This document shows, piece by piece, positions 36,384 to 45,285 of a stretch of 64,000 bases of DNA (positions within the stretch are counted from its first letter, which is position 1; each line of letters opens with the position of its first letter). The notes under the pieces are model-generated. The model ran no database searches, was not told where the DNA came from, and worked only from the letters and a program-made list of their open reading frames with translations. A program made the position numbers and the translations under genes. The DNA comes from Akkermansiaceae bacterium (GTDB lineage Bacteria; Verrucomicrobiota; Verrucomicrobiia; Verrucomicrobiales; DEV007), in the NCBI GenBank assembly GCA_024233085.1, contig JACKQC010000009.1, positions 124,001 through 188,000 of the forward strand, given 5' to 3'.

Positions 36384-37694
36384 TCAATTTCCGCCGGGAG
36401 AGCCCATGCGCGAGGGCAGTGGTTCTTCGGGCAGCGCGCGCATCGCCTCCACGGCCTGCTCCACGATCTGGTGCTGCGCCCGGGTGCCGGAGACGATGAG
36501 GGATTGTGAGGCCTCGTGGATGAAGATCTTTAGCTTCTTGTTCTCTTCGACATTCCCCTGCATCGTCACGGCCTGCTGGACCAGGTCGAGCAGGGCCTCC
36601 GACTTCGTGGCTCGCAGCTCGTCGCGGCCCGCCAGGATGTGGGCGATGGGATAGAGATTCACGACCGGTGTGTCGTCCGCCGCTTGCCCTGCGAGGAAGG
36701 GGGAATTTCCGTAAACCACGATCCCGCGCCGGTCGGAGGTGGAGTCGGGATTTTCAATGATCCGCACCGAGGTGATGCCGCCCGGCAGCTCGAGCGGCTG
36801 CCGCTCCAGAGTCAGCACGCGCGGCTTAGCGCCAAAGAGATCGCCACCCGGCACGATCTCCAGCTCCACCTTGGTGCCCGCCTTTCCGCGGATGCGGGCG
36901 ACGGCTTCCTCCAGCCGCACGCCCTGGAGTTCGAAGTCGCCGGCTTCGGTGCGGATCCGCGCCACCTCATCGCCCTCGGCGATCTTTTTCGATTCGCTGG
37001 CCGGGGTATTCGGCAGGACTTTCGCCACGTGGATGCGGCCATCCTTCGCCTCCAGGGCGAGGCCGATCCCGCAGATGTCCGGCGACTCCCGCGGGGGCTG
37101 GGGCTCCGGAGAGGTGCCGGCCGGCGGGATGGCATTGGTGGTTTTCGGATCAAACCCGCCCGGATCAGCAACAGCACTAGCGTTAGGAATCGTGGAGCCC
37201 CCTCCGTGGCCGGCCCCGGCTTTGCCCTCCCAATACGAGGGATCCGCGCGCACCACCCGATAGCCGACAATGGTCTCCACCGGGGCGGAATCCGATTGCA
37301 CTCCCGTCGCCGGAACCGAGATGGGAACCAGGCGCAGATCGACCGAGGCCAGGATCAGCGCCACCGCGCCGAGAGGCTCGACCCCATACAGGCTCAATCC
37401 GCCCGGCACATGGATCGCCTCCGGGTCGAGATCGCCAAAGACCAGATTCGGCGGGCGCCAGGGAGCCTGATCGGGAGCGAGGTCATTGCGGTGGTCGATG
37501 AGGTCGTCAAAGATCGCCATCACCTCGCTCAGCGATCCCTCCGGCAGCTCCACCGGCACATCATCGAAGGGGAGCACCGCTGGAGTGCCGGGCGCGGGTG
37601 CCGGAGCGGCGAGAGCGGTCGATTCCTGTCCCGCCAGGCGCATGCAGGGAAGAAGGCAGAAAGCAAAAATGAGGAATGCGTTCCGTGGGTTCAT
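36384..37694 (-). CDS. secreted PDZ-domain protein with secretin-like C-terminal domain
   Basis: 436 residues with a signal peptide (RNAFLIFAFCLLPCMRLAG). Residues ~35-130 (VPVELPEGSLSEVMAIFDDL ... GVEPLGAVALILASVDLRLV) resemble an N-terminal short-term/secretin-type domain. Residues ~210-300 form a PDZ domain: CGIGLALEAKDGRIHVAKVL, EGDEVARIRTEAGDFELQGV, RLEEAVARIRGKAGTKVELE. After VVNLYPIAHILA a second secretin-N-like stretch follows: KLKIFIHEASQSLIVSGTRA and QIVEQAVEAMRAL. No protease catalytic residues. Probably a periplasmic sensor or scaffold transcribed with the downstream membrane protein and sigma factor. Confidence 0.6.
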   Translation of the reverse strand: MNPRNAFLIFAFCLLPCMRLAGQESTALAAPAPAPGTPAVLPFDDVPVELPEGSLSEVMAIFDDLIDHRNDLAPDQAPWRPPNLVFGDLDPEAIHVPGGLSLYGVEPLGAVALILASVDLRLVPISVPATGVQSDSAPVETIVGYRVVRADPSYWEGKAGAGHGGGSTIPNASAVADPGGFDPKTTNAIPPAGTSPEPQPPRESPDICGIGLALEAKDGRIHVAKVLPNTPASESKKIAEGDEVARIRTEAGDFELQGVRLEEAVARIRGKAGTKVELEIVPGGDLFGAKPRVLTLERQPLELPGGITSVRIIENPDSTSDRRGIVVYGNSPFLAGQAADDTPVVNLYPIAHILAGRDELRATKSEALLDLVQQAVTMQGNVEENKKLKIFIHEASQSLIVSGTRAQHQIVEQAVEAMRALPEEPLPSRMGSPGGN

Positions 37695-37777
37695 GAATGC
37701 GGTGATTTTGTTTCAATAGAGACACGATGGTCGCGAGATTATCCCATGAACTTTTCTTTCCGTGATTTCCGTCGCGT

Positions 37778-38353
37778 GTCCACGACGCGGGAACCACGCC
37801 TTCCGGCGAGCCCTTCTGCGCGGATGGCCAGATGGGAACGCCCGCCTGCACGGGCCTCGAACGGATCGCCGGCGGCGGCGAGGTCGACACGAGGAGCGAT
37901 GTTTTCAGCCTCGGAGTGGGGTGCTACGAATGGCTCAGCGGCGTGAATCCCTTTCTGGATGATTCCGCGAAGAAAGCGACTTCCGAACTCGGCCGCGCTG
38001 AGCCAGGGGCGGAAATTCGTCAACGACCGCAATCCCCGCGGAGACCACGCCCTCGGCTACCTCGCCACTATCGCGGCCAAGCGCGGTGATTTTCAGAAAG
38101 AGCTGGAGTTGCGCCCGAAAGCGGTGGCGTCCTGCCAGCGGACCCACCCCGTGAACAGCGTGCATCATCGAGGACCGATCAATTCGATGGTGCAGGTGCG
38201 TTTCCGGCACGCCGAACAGGCCATGGCGGAGGGAGATTCTTCGAAGGCGAAAAGTCTTCTGCTCGAAATGCGAACCATGAGGCGAAAACCGATCCGGAAC
38301 AGCCGCGCGCTCTGAACGAACAGTTTGGCCAATCCGACCAGAGCGTCCCCTGA
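37778..38353 (+). pseudogene. decayed internal-deletion copy of the kinase-TPR gene
   Basis: Three blocks match the gene at 28763-31189 in order. 37778-37830 matches the segment around 29203-29262 (HDAGTTPSG). 37831-37987 matches ~29519-29675 (GGGEVDTRSDVFSLGV, NPFLDDS). 37996-38353 matches ~30817-31182 (ALSQGRKFVNDRNPRGDHAL, GDFQKELELRPKAVASCQRT, to the TGA). The catalytic loop, membrane helix and most TPRs are deleted, and the reading frame is broken. The match continues past the stop (TGAGGAGCCC) into palindrome copy 4, so gene and element were duplicated together. There is no N-terminus and no promoter is evident. Confidence 0.8.
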
Positions 38354-38374
38354 GGAGCCCGGAATTTTCCGCCG

Positions 38375-38417
38375 CGACCGAACAGGGTTGACTCAATGAT
38401 CTAACCCTGTTGAGTCG
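38375..38417. repeat. 43-nt palindromic repeat, copy 4 (supplies HAD stop codon)
   Basis: It begins CGACCGAACAGGGTTGAC and ends AACCCTGTTGAGTCG. Its position after the decayed kinase copy mirrors copy 3 after the intact kinase gene. The last codons and TAG stop of the HAD phosphatase gene (38401-38417) lie inside its right arm. Confidence 0.8.
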
Positions 38418-39078
38418 GAGCCAATTCTAGCAAATCGCCTGGCTTTGCGAGCAGGCGGGCGGCGCCGGCGGCGCGCAGTTCGTCCGCGTCGCGGAAGCCC
38501 CAGAGGGCGCCGACGGGGGTCATGCCGGCGCGGCGGCCGGTCTCCATGTCGATGCCGGAGTCGCCGAGAAACACGCAGTCGCGCGGCGCGAGGCCGAGGC
38601 GCTCGGCGATCTCGAGGGCGCCGGCCGGGTCGGGCTTGCGCGGGAACCCCTCCCGCAGGCCGAAAACGAAGTCCCAGTGCCAGGCGCCGAAAAACTCGGC
38701 CATGCATCGCTGGGTGAAGGCGTGGGCCTTGTTCGAGAGGACGGCGAGCCGCACCCCGTCGGCGGCGAGAGCGTCGAGCAGGGCGGGAATGCCGTCGTAG
38801 GGCCGGGTGGTGGCGTTCCAACGCGTTTCATAAGCCGCCATGTACTCGGCGAGCGCGGCGGCGTGCTCGTCGGGGTCCGGTTTGCGGTCCTCGGGGAAGA
38901 GGCGGTAAACCTGCGCCGCGGTGCCGTCGCCGACAAAGCGCCGGAAGGCCTCGACGGGATGCTCGGGCAGGCCGCGGCCGCGCATCACGGCGTTCCCCGA
39001 GGCGGCGAGATCGGCGAGGGTGTCGAGCAGGGTGCCGTCGAGGTCGAAGAGGACGGCGCGAAACGGTGGGGTCGGCAT
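38401..39078 (-). CDS. HAD-superfamily phosphatase, phosphoglycolate phosphatase-like
   Basis: About 225 residues from ATG 39078. Motif I is FDLDGTLLDT (catalytic Asp pair), motif II LAVLSNKAH, motif III lysine in REGFPRKPDPAGALEIAERL, and motif IV VFLGDSGIDMETGRRAGM. The cap domain is the helical type 1 (SGNAVMRGRGLPEHPVEAFR, FVGDGTAAQVYRLFP), as in Gph. It likely dephosphorylates 2-phosphoglycolate or another small phosphate ester in the cytoplasm. The C-terminal APTQQG and its TAG are encoded by palindrome copy 4, so the element reshaped the end of the protein. Upstream open codons to 39471 overlap the sulfatase and are not real. Divergent from the sulfatase. Confidence 0.87.
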   Translation of the reverse strand: MPTPPFRAVLFDLDGTLLDTLADLAASGNAVMRGRGLPEHPVEAFRRFVGDGTAAQVYRLFPEDRKPDPDEHAAALAEYMAAYETRWNATTRPYDGIPALLDALAADGVRLAVLSNKAHAFTQRCMAEFFGAWHWDFVFGLREGFPRKPDPAGALEIAERLGLAPRDCVFLGDSGIDMETGRRAGMTPVGALWGFRDADELRAAGAARLLAKPGDLLELAPTQQG

Positions 39079-39352
39079 TTTTTTGGCGGGAATCGGCGGT
39101 GAGCAATTAACAGGTTTTTCCCGGACGAAAAAGGGTTGGTTGTCGCGGGTGGGCGAAGGAGGGTGGCGGTCAACCTGGCGGCATATTCCGGCGGCGAACC
39201 GGGCAACGGCGCGCCAAGGGCGATCGGATGGGGGCTTCTCGGACAACGGCCCCCTCCCCGAAAACATGGCCAGGACGGCCATGCCACGGGTCGCGGCCGT
39301 CGCCGTGAAGAAAACGGTGCGTGCCGGGGCGATTTTTGATAATCGTCTTCGC

Positions 39353-40906
39353 ATGCAATCTCCATTCGTAAAACGATTTCGGGTGACTCGGTGGGCCCTG
39401 GTTTTCCTTTTCGGCGTTCTGGCGCTGGTTCTGAAAATGGCCGCGGCGGAGCGGCCGAACATTCTCTTCATCTACACGGACGATCATTCGTACCGGACGG
39501 TGGGCTGCTATCCGGAGGCGCATCCGTGGGTCAAAACGCCGAACATCGACACGCTGGCGGCCAATGGCGTCCGCTTCACGCACGCCTACATCGGCACCTG
39601 GTGCATGCCGTCGCGGGCGACGCTGCTGACGGGCTTCCACCCGTGGGGCGTGCGATCGATGCGGATGGAGGGGCCGTACCCGGGCTCGGAATACGATCCG
39701 GAGCGGATCCGCTTCTGGCCCTCGGTGTTTCGGAAAAACGGCTACCAGACGGCGCACATCGGCAAGTGGCACACGGGCACGGACACCGGATACGGCCGCG
39801 ACTGGGACTACCAGATCGTGTGGAACCGGCCGCGTTTCCCGGAAAACAGCGGGCATTACTACGACGACCAGTTGATCGAGAAAAACGGCGCCCCGGCCGT
39901 GATGACGAAGGGCTACTCGACGGACAACTACACGGACTGGGCGATTCGCTACATTCGCGGCGAGGAGGGACGCGCGGGGGACAAGCCGTGGTATCTGTGG
40001 CTCTGCTACGGCGCGGTGCACGGTCCTTTCACGCCGGCGAAACGGCACAAGGGCAACTTCGCGGCGGAGTCGGTGGAGACGCCGGCGGATATTTTCCAGC
40101 CGCGCAACGGCAAGCCGGAATACGTGCGGAAGATGGATCTCTGGGTGCCGGGTCCGGACGGCGAGCCGGTCCTGAAAAAGTCGCCGAAAAAAACGCTCGC
40201 CGACGCCGTGCATCAATACAACGAGGGCGTGCTCGCGATCGACGAGGGGGTCGGCCGGCTCGTCGCCGCGCTGAAGGAATCGGGCCAGTATGACAACACG
40301 CTGATCGTTTTCACCTCGGACCAGGGCTTCGCGTGGGGTCAGCACGGCTTCAACAGCAAGCTGGCGCCCTACGACGCGACGATCCGCTCGCCGCTGATCG
40401 TTTCCATGCCGGGCCGCCTGCCCGCGGGCAGGGTCTGCGCGCAACCGGCGGGCGGCATCGACCTGCCGCCGACCTTTTTCGCCTTCGCCGGGATCGACCT
40501 GCCGTGGGACATGCACGGGCGGGACCTGACGCCCATGCTGGAAAACCCGGACTCGCCCCCGGCGCGCTCCGTCCTGACGGCGCTGACCGGCGCCAGCTAC
40601 GGGACCGACTGCGACGCGGTGCCGGACCCGGCGAAGGAGAAGGACAAGCTCCTCCGCGGCAACGGCATCCCGTGGTGGGTGTCGTGGCGCGAGGGGAAAC
40701 ACAAGTACATCCGCACGCTGGTCGCGGACGAGATCGAGGAACTCTACGATCTGGAGGCGGACCCGGAGGAACTCGACAATCTCGCGCTGAAAAGCGGCTA
40801 TCGCGACACGGTGCTGAGGTATCGCGAGGCGACGCTGGGCGAGCTGCGCCGCACGGGCGCGAAGATGGCCGACGCGCTGCCGCCGGTGGCGGGCCTGCCG
40901 GAGTGA
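39353..40906 (+). CDS. type I formylglycine-dependent sulfatase
   Basis: About 517 residues from ATG 39353, with a signal sequence (RWALVFLFGVLALVLKMAAA). Sulfatase hallmarks: NILFIYTDDHSYRTVGCYPE (metal-binding Asp43-Asp44); CMPSRATLLTG, where Cys84 is converted to formylglycine; HIGKWHTGTDTGYGRDWDYQ; DNTLIVFTSDQGFAWGQHGF (metal Asp and substrate-side residues); and a C-terminal ELYDLEADPEELDNLALK, typical of the family. It removes sulfate from a sulfated glycan or small ester in the periplasm or outside the cell. Maturation needs a formylglycine-generating or anaerobic sulfatase-maturing enzyme, not found here. Divergent from the HAD phosphatase, with 274 nt between the starts. Confidence 0.92.
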   Translation: MQSPFVKRFRVTRWALVFLFGVLALVLKMAAAERPNILFIYTDDHSYRTVGCYPEAHPWVKTPNIDTLAANGVRFTHAYIGTWCMPSRATLLTGFHPWGVRSMRMEGPYPGSEYDPERIRFWPSVFRKNGYQTAHIGKWHTGTDTGYGRDWDYQIVWNRPRFPENSGHYYDDQLIEKNGAPAVMTKGYSTDNYTDWAIRYIRGEEGRAGDKPWYLWLCYGAVHGPFTPAKRHKGNFAAESVETPADIFQPRNGKPEYVRKMDLWVPGPDGEPVLKKSPKKTLADAVHQYNEGVLAIDEGVGRLVAALKESGQYDNTLIVFTSDQGFAWGQHGFNSKLAPYDATIRSPLIVSMPGRLPAGRVCAQPAGGIDLPPTFFAFAGIDLPWDMHGRDLTPMLENPDSPPARSVLTALTGASYGTDCDAVPDPAKEKDKLLRGNGIPWWVSWREGKHKYIRTLVADEIEELYDLEADPEELDNLALKSGYRDTVLRYREATLGELRRTGAKMADALPPVAGLPE

Positions 40907-40918
40907 CGGGCTCGGCTC

Positions 40919-43051
40919 TCAGCCTTTCACGAGGGACTCGCAGCCCTTGATGTCGAGCTTGCCGGAGGCGAGCAGGGGGATGTCGGGGACGTCGACGATG
41001 GTTTTCGGGATCCACAGGCTGGGCAGGCCGCGGTCGAGCAGGCGGTAGCGCAGATCGGTGGCGTCGAGGCCGGGCACGGCGCTGAGGAGGACGAGGGCTT
41101 CGCCCTTGCTCTCGTCGGGGACGCCGACGATGGCGATCTTGCGCTCGGACTCGGTGTCGTAGCCGAGGGCCTCGTTGATGGCGGCCTCGACGGTCTCGTG
41201 GGGGACCATCTCGCCGCCGATCTTGGAAAAACGCGACAGCCTGCCCTCGATGTAGAGAAAGCCGTCCTCGTCCATGCGGCCGATGTCGCCGGTGCGCAGC
41301 CAGCCGTGCCGGAGCATCTCGGCGGACTTTTCCGGCAGGCCGAGATAGCCCTCGAAGATGTTCGGCCCGCGCAGCCAGATCATGCCGGGCTGGTGGAGCG
41401 GGAGGGGTTCGTCGGTGTTGGGGTCGGTGATGCGGACGGCGACGCCGGGGATGGGTTGGCCGACGGATCCGGGCCGGTGGCTGGGGACGGCCGGGCGGCG
41501 CTCGACGGCGTCGGGATCGGGGAGATTGACGTTGGAGACGGGCGCCGTCTCGGTGAGGCCGTAGCCTTCGAGGACGGTTTTGCCGAGTTTTTTCCGGAAG
41601 GTTTCGGCGACGTTCAGCGGGAGTTTTTCGGCGCCGGTGATGACGAGCTTGACGCTGGCGAACTGCTCGGCCTTGGCCTTGCGCAGGTAACCGCGCAGGA
41701 AGGTCGGCGTGGCCAGGACGAGGGAGACGCCGTGTTTTTCGATCAGCTCGGCGAGCCTGGGGGTTTCCAGCGGGCTGGGATAGGTGACCAGGGTGACGCC
41801 CTCGATGACCGGGTACCACATGGTGACGGTGCAGCCGAAGCTGTGAAAGAGCGGCAGGCAGCCGAGCACGCTGTCGCTGGACTTCAGGTCGATGCGGGAG
41901 CCGAACTGGTTGACGTTCGAGAGCAGGTTGCGATGGGAAAGGATGACGCCCTTGGGCTCGCCCGAGCTGCCGCTGGTGAACAGGAGCACGGCCTCGCCCT
42001 GGCCGCCCTTTTTCGGGATTTTCAGCAGGGTGGCGAGCAGGCCGGCGGGGAGCAGCTTCGAGAGCAGAAACCACCAGGCGGTCTTGAGCTTCAACTGGGG
42101 CAGGAGCCGCTCGACGAGGATGAGTTGCTTGTTCGGCGGCCAGCGGAAGCGCGACATTTTCCGGACGAAGGGATCGACGGTGAGGAACTTGTCGAGCCCG
42201 GCCTGGGCGACGCAGGAGGCGACGGCCTTGTCGCCGGCGGTGAAGTTCAGGTTCACGGGCACCTTGCCGGCCAGGAGCACGGCGAGGTTCGCGAGCAGGC
42301 CGGCGCGGCCCGGCGGCAGCAGGATGCCGACGCGGGGCTGCTGGGTGGCCTTGCGGATGTGCCCGGCGAGCACGATGGCGGCGGCGAGCAGCTTGTCGTA
42401 GCGCAGCTCGGAGTCGTCGGCCCCGTCGACGATCTTCGCCGAGGCGCCGTGTTTTTTCAGCCCGCGCAGGATGGCGTAGGGGAGGCTGATGCCGAGCACC
42501 GGCCGCCGGCTGAAGGCGGCCTCGCCCGCCTGCATCAGGTTTTCCAGATAGTTGGAAAGGTTCACCGCCTCGCGCTCCAGCACCCGGCCGAAGGAAAGCA
42601 CGATGCACTCCGTCTCGGCGCGCGTCTCGATCCCCAGGGCGGTGTCGGCGGGGTGATCGACGAAGAGCGGCAGCACCGGCGCGCCGCCCCGGGTCAGGAA
42701 TCCCAGCACGTTCGAGGGGACCGTCGTGTTCTGTCCGGGCCGCGCGGCGGACTCGCCCGGGACGAAGACGATGACCTCCGACTCGGCGATGCTGGCGTGG
42801 ATCTGTTTCTTGAAGGCGTCGAGGAAGGGTTCCTCGGCGGCGAACTCGAGCGCGACCACATCCTCCTTTTCCAAATGCGCCTGCAGGAGCGGGTCGTAGT
42901 CGAAATTGCGCTCGATCAGGTAGGAGATCTTCCGCTCCCCGAGGAGTTTCTCGAGATGGAGCAGGTCCTCGAATTGCAGGCGGTTGGGAACGATCAGGAC
43001 GCCTCCGTCGGGGATGTTTTCCCTGCCGATCGTTTCGAGTTTCTGGTTCAT
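40919..43051 (-). CDS. Aas-like fusion: acyltransferase-like domain plus AMP-forming acyl-activating enzyme
   Basis: 710 residues. Residues ~1-190 have the PlsC-like fold of the E. coli Aas N-terminal half, but the NHxxxxD motif reads NRLQFED and the FPEG motif reads FVPGES, so the catalytic His is replaced and this half is probably inactive. Residues ~190-710 are an AMP-dependent synthetase: LLFTSGSSGEPKGVILSHRN (P-loop), LEGYGLTETAPVSN, LRTGDIGRMDEDGFLYIEGR, SRFSKIGGEMV, and C-terminal Lys in LASGKLDIKG. It should form an acyl-AMP and load a carrier or CoA, perhaps for membrane lipid repair. No transporter domain is fused. It converges with the sulfatase (12 nt gap) and is divergent from DUF485. 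Confidence 0.8.
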   Translation of the reverse strand: MNQKLETIGRENIPDGGVLIVPNRLQFEDLLHLEKLLGERKISYLIERNFDYDPLLQAHLEKEDVVALEFAAEEPFLDAFKKQIHASIAESEVIVFVPGESAARPGQNTTVPSNVLGFLTRGGAPVLPLFVDHPADTALGIETRAETECIVLSFGRVLEREAVNLSNYLENLMQAGEAAFSRRPVLGISLPYAILRGLKKHGASAKIVDGADDSELRYDKLLAAAIVLAGHIRKATQQPRVGILLPPGRAGLLANLAVLLAGKVPVNLNFTAGDKAVASCVAQAGLDKFLTVDPFVRKMSRFRWPPNKQLILVERLLPQLKLKTAWWFLLSKLLPAGLLATLLKIPKKGGQGEAVLLFTSGSSGEPKGVILSHRNLLSNVNQFGSRIDLKSSDSVLGCLPLFHSFGCTVTMWYPVIEGVTLVTYPSPLETPRLAELIEKHGVSLVLATPTFLRGYLRKAKAEQFASVKLVITGAEKLPLNVAETFRKKLGKTVLEGYGLTETAPVSNVNLPDPDAVERRPAVPSHRPGSVGQPIPGVAVRITDPNTDEPLPLHQPGMIWLRGPNIFEGYLGLPEKSAEMLRHGWLRTGDIGRMDEDGFLYIEGRLSRFSKIGGEMVPHETVEAAINEALGYDTESERKIAIVGVPDESKGEALVLLSAVPGLDATDLRYRLLDRGLPSLWIPKTIVDVPDIPLLASGKLDIKGCESLVKG

Positions 43052-43281
43052 GCGGCTGTGTCCTGGAAACGCTGCGGTCGAGATTTTCGGTCCGGCGCGT
43101 GGCCGGCCCCTTCGAGGGGAAAAGCGCCCCGCCGACCCTTTCGCCGGAGCAAGTGCCTATTCTTGCGTTCCCGCGTTCCCGGATTCAACCCCCAAAACGT
43201 CGCCGGGCAAAAAATCTCGCGCTTTTCGGCGGCGAAATCCGGACTTGCCACATCCGGCCCCCGTCCCTAGCCTGCGACCCC

Positions 43282-43602
43282 ATGAGCGACAAGAAATCAA
43301 CCAACGAAGAAGCCTGGCGCGCCATCGAGGACCGCCCGGAATTTCGCGAACTCCTCGCCGCGAAGCGCCGGTTCATCCTCCCGATGTGCCTCTTCTTTCT
43401 CGCCTATTACTTCGCGCTGCCCCTGCTGGTCGGCCTCGCGCCCGACCTGATGGGGAAAAAAGTCCGGGGCCCGGTCAATGTCGCCTACCTCTTCGCCCTG
43501 AGTCAATTCTTCATGACGTGGATCGTCGCCATCGTCTATTCGCGCGCCGCCGCGAAATTCGACCGGCGCGCCCACGAAATCGTTCACGACCTCGAATCCT
43601 GA
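43282..43602 (+). CDS. DUF485 (YjcH-like) membrane protein
   Basis: 106 residues from ATG 43282; the open frame upstream to 43099 is not conserved in character. The DUF485 signature is RPEFRELLAAKRRFILPMCL, then a helix FFLAYYFALPLLVGLAP and a second helix VAYLFALSQFFMTWIVAIVY, with a charged C-terminus. This small two-helix protein is nearly always encoded directly before the acetate symporter ActP, as here (76 nt), and is thought to assist it; its mechanism is not established. Start chosen because MSDKKSTNEEAWRAI leads straight into the domain. Confidence 0.9.
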   Translation: MSDKKSTNEEAWRAIEDRPEFRELLAAKRRFILPMCLFFLAYYFALPLLVGLAPDLMGKKVRGPVNVAYLFALSQFFMTWIVAIVYSRAAAKFDRRAHEIVHDLES

Positions 43603-43678
43603 TCCCGCCTCCGTCACCCGTTTTCTTTTCGTCTCTCCATCCCTCCCTTCCCCCGGTCAAAACCCCCGGCATTTCCCG

Positions 43679-45268
43679 ATGAATTCGTTTTCCCTTTCCC
43701 CGTTTCTCGCCCAGGCCGCGCCCGCGGCCGACGCCGCGCCCACCGTTTCCGGCGTGGCGGTTTTCATGTTCGCCGCCTTTGTCGCGATGACGCTGGCGAT
43801 CACCTGGTGGGCCGCCCGCAAGTCCTCGGGCGCGGGCGCCTTTTTCGCCGCCGGCCGCCGCATCACCGGCTGGCAGAACGGCCTCGCCGTCGCCGGCGAC
43901 TACATGAGCGCCGCCTCCTTTCTCGGCATCGCGGGCATGATCGCCTTCTTCGGCTTCGACGGGTTCCTCTACTCGGTCGGCTTTCTCGTCGCCTACCTGA
44001 CGGTGCTGCTGATCGTCGCCGAGCCGCTGCGCAACCTCGGCAAGTACACCATGGCCGACGTGCTGGCCTTTCGAAACCGCGAGGTGCCCGTCCGGGCCCT
44101 GGCCTCGCTCAGCACCCTGTGCGTCACCATTTTCTACATGATCGCCCAGATGGTCGGCGCCGGCCTGCTGGTCAACGCCCTCATTCCCGGCGACCACTAC
44201 AACGCGGCGGTCACCGTCGTCGGCCTGCTCATGATCGTTTACGTCGTCTTCGGCGGCATGCTGGCGACCACCTGGGTGCAGATCGTCAAGGCGGTGCTGC
44301 TGATGCTGGGAAGTTTCGCGCTGAGCCTGATGGTCATGAACCACTTCGGCTTCAGCATCGGGAATTTCTTCGACGCCGTCGGCGCCGTGAGCCAGGGCGG
44401 CGAGACCCGGGATTTCATGACGCCGGGCTTCAAGTTCAAGGGCACCCTCGACCTCGTGTCCCTCTGCCTCGCGCTGGTCATGGGCACCGCCGGCCTGCCG
44501 CACATCCTGATCCGTTTCTACACCGTGCCCGACGCGAAGACCGCCCGCTCCAGCGTCATCTGGGCGACGATCGTCATCGGCCTGTTCTACCTGATGACCA
44601 CCTTCTTCGGCTTCGGCGCCGCCACCATCATCGGCCCGGACAACATCGCCAACAGCAACCTCAGCGCCCCGCTGCTGGCCCAGAAACTGGGCGGCGAAAT
44701 CTTCTTCGCCTTCATCTGCGCCGTGGCCTTCGCCACCATCCTCGCCGTCGTCGCCGGCCTCACCATCAGCGCCTCCACCTCCTTCGCGCACGACATCTTC
44801 GTCAACGTCATCCACCACGGCCGCGAGCACAATCCGGGCGAGGAAATCCGCGTCGCCCGCGTCACCGCCTTCGCCGTCGGGATCGTCTCCATCCTGCTGG
44901 CGATCGTGCTCCGGAAAGCCAACGTCGCCTTTCTCGTCGGGCTCGCCTTTGCCGTGGCCGCCTCGGCGAATCTCCCGGCCATTCTGCTGACCCTTTTCTG
45001 GAAGCGCTTCAACACCAACGGCGCCGTCTGGGCGCTGGCCGTCGGGCTGGTCTCCAGCATTGTGCTCATCGTTCTCGGTCCCAGCGTGATGAAGGAAAAT
45101 CCCGTCTTTCCCCTCGGCAATCCCGCGCTGGTCAGCATTCCGCTCGGCCTGGTCGCCGCCGTCATCGGCACGCTTCTCAAGCCCGAGCCGTCGTCCGAGG
45201 CGAAATACGCCGAGATGCACGTCCGCGCCCACACCGGCCTCGGCGCCGAGCAGGCCGAACCGCACTGA
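43679..45268 (+). CDS. actP: cation/acetate symporter
   Basis: 529 residues with about 13 membrane helices, of the sodium:solute symporter (SSS) family. The N-terminus carries a signal-like segment (SFSLSPFLAQAAPAADAAP), as in E. coli ActP. Signature segments: YMSAASFLGIAGMIAFFGFD near helix 1-2, AEPLRNLGKYTMADVLAFR, TWVQIVKAVLLMLGSFALSL, FMTPGFKFKGTLDLVS, MGTAGLPHILIRFYTVPDAK and VAGLTISASTSFAHDIF. It brings in acetate and related short monocarboxylates with a cation across the inner membrane. Forms an operon with the DUF485 gene. The neighbouring acyl-activating enzyme is divergent and not of the acetyl-CoA synthetase type. Confidence 0.92.
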   Translation: MNSFSLSPFLAQAAPAADAAPTVSGVAVFMFAAFVAMTLAITWWAARKSSGAGAFFAAGRRITGWQNGLAVAGDYMSAASFLGIAGMIAFFGFDGFLYSVGFLVAYLTVLLIVAEPLRNLGKYTMADVLAFRNREVPVRALASLSTLCVTIFYMIAQMVGAGLLVNALIPGDHYNAAVTVVGLLMIVYVVFGGMLATTWVQIVKAVLLMLGSFALSLMVMNHFGFSIGNFFDAVGAVSQGGETRDFMTPGFKFKGTLDLVSLCLALVMGTAGLPHILIRFYTVPDAKTARSSVIWATIVIGLFYLMTTFFGFGAATIIGPDNIANSNLSAPLLAQKLGGEIFFAFICAVAFATILAVVAGLTISASTSFAHDIFVNVIHHGREHNPGEEIRVARVTAFAVGIVSILLAIVLRKANVAFLVGLAFAVAASANLPAILLTLFWKRFNTNGAVWALAVGLVSSIVLIVLGPSVMKENPVFPLGNPALVSIPLGLVAAVIGTLLKPEPSSEAKYAEMHVRAHTGLGAEQAEPH

Positions 45269-45285
45269 CCGCCGGCGGGGACGCG

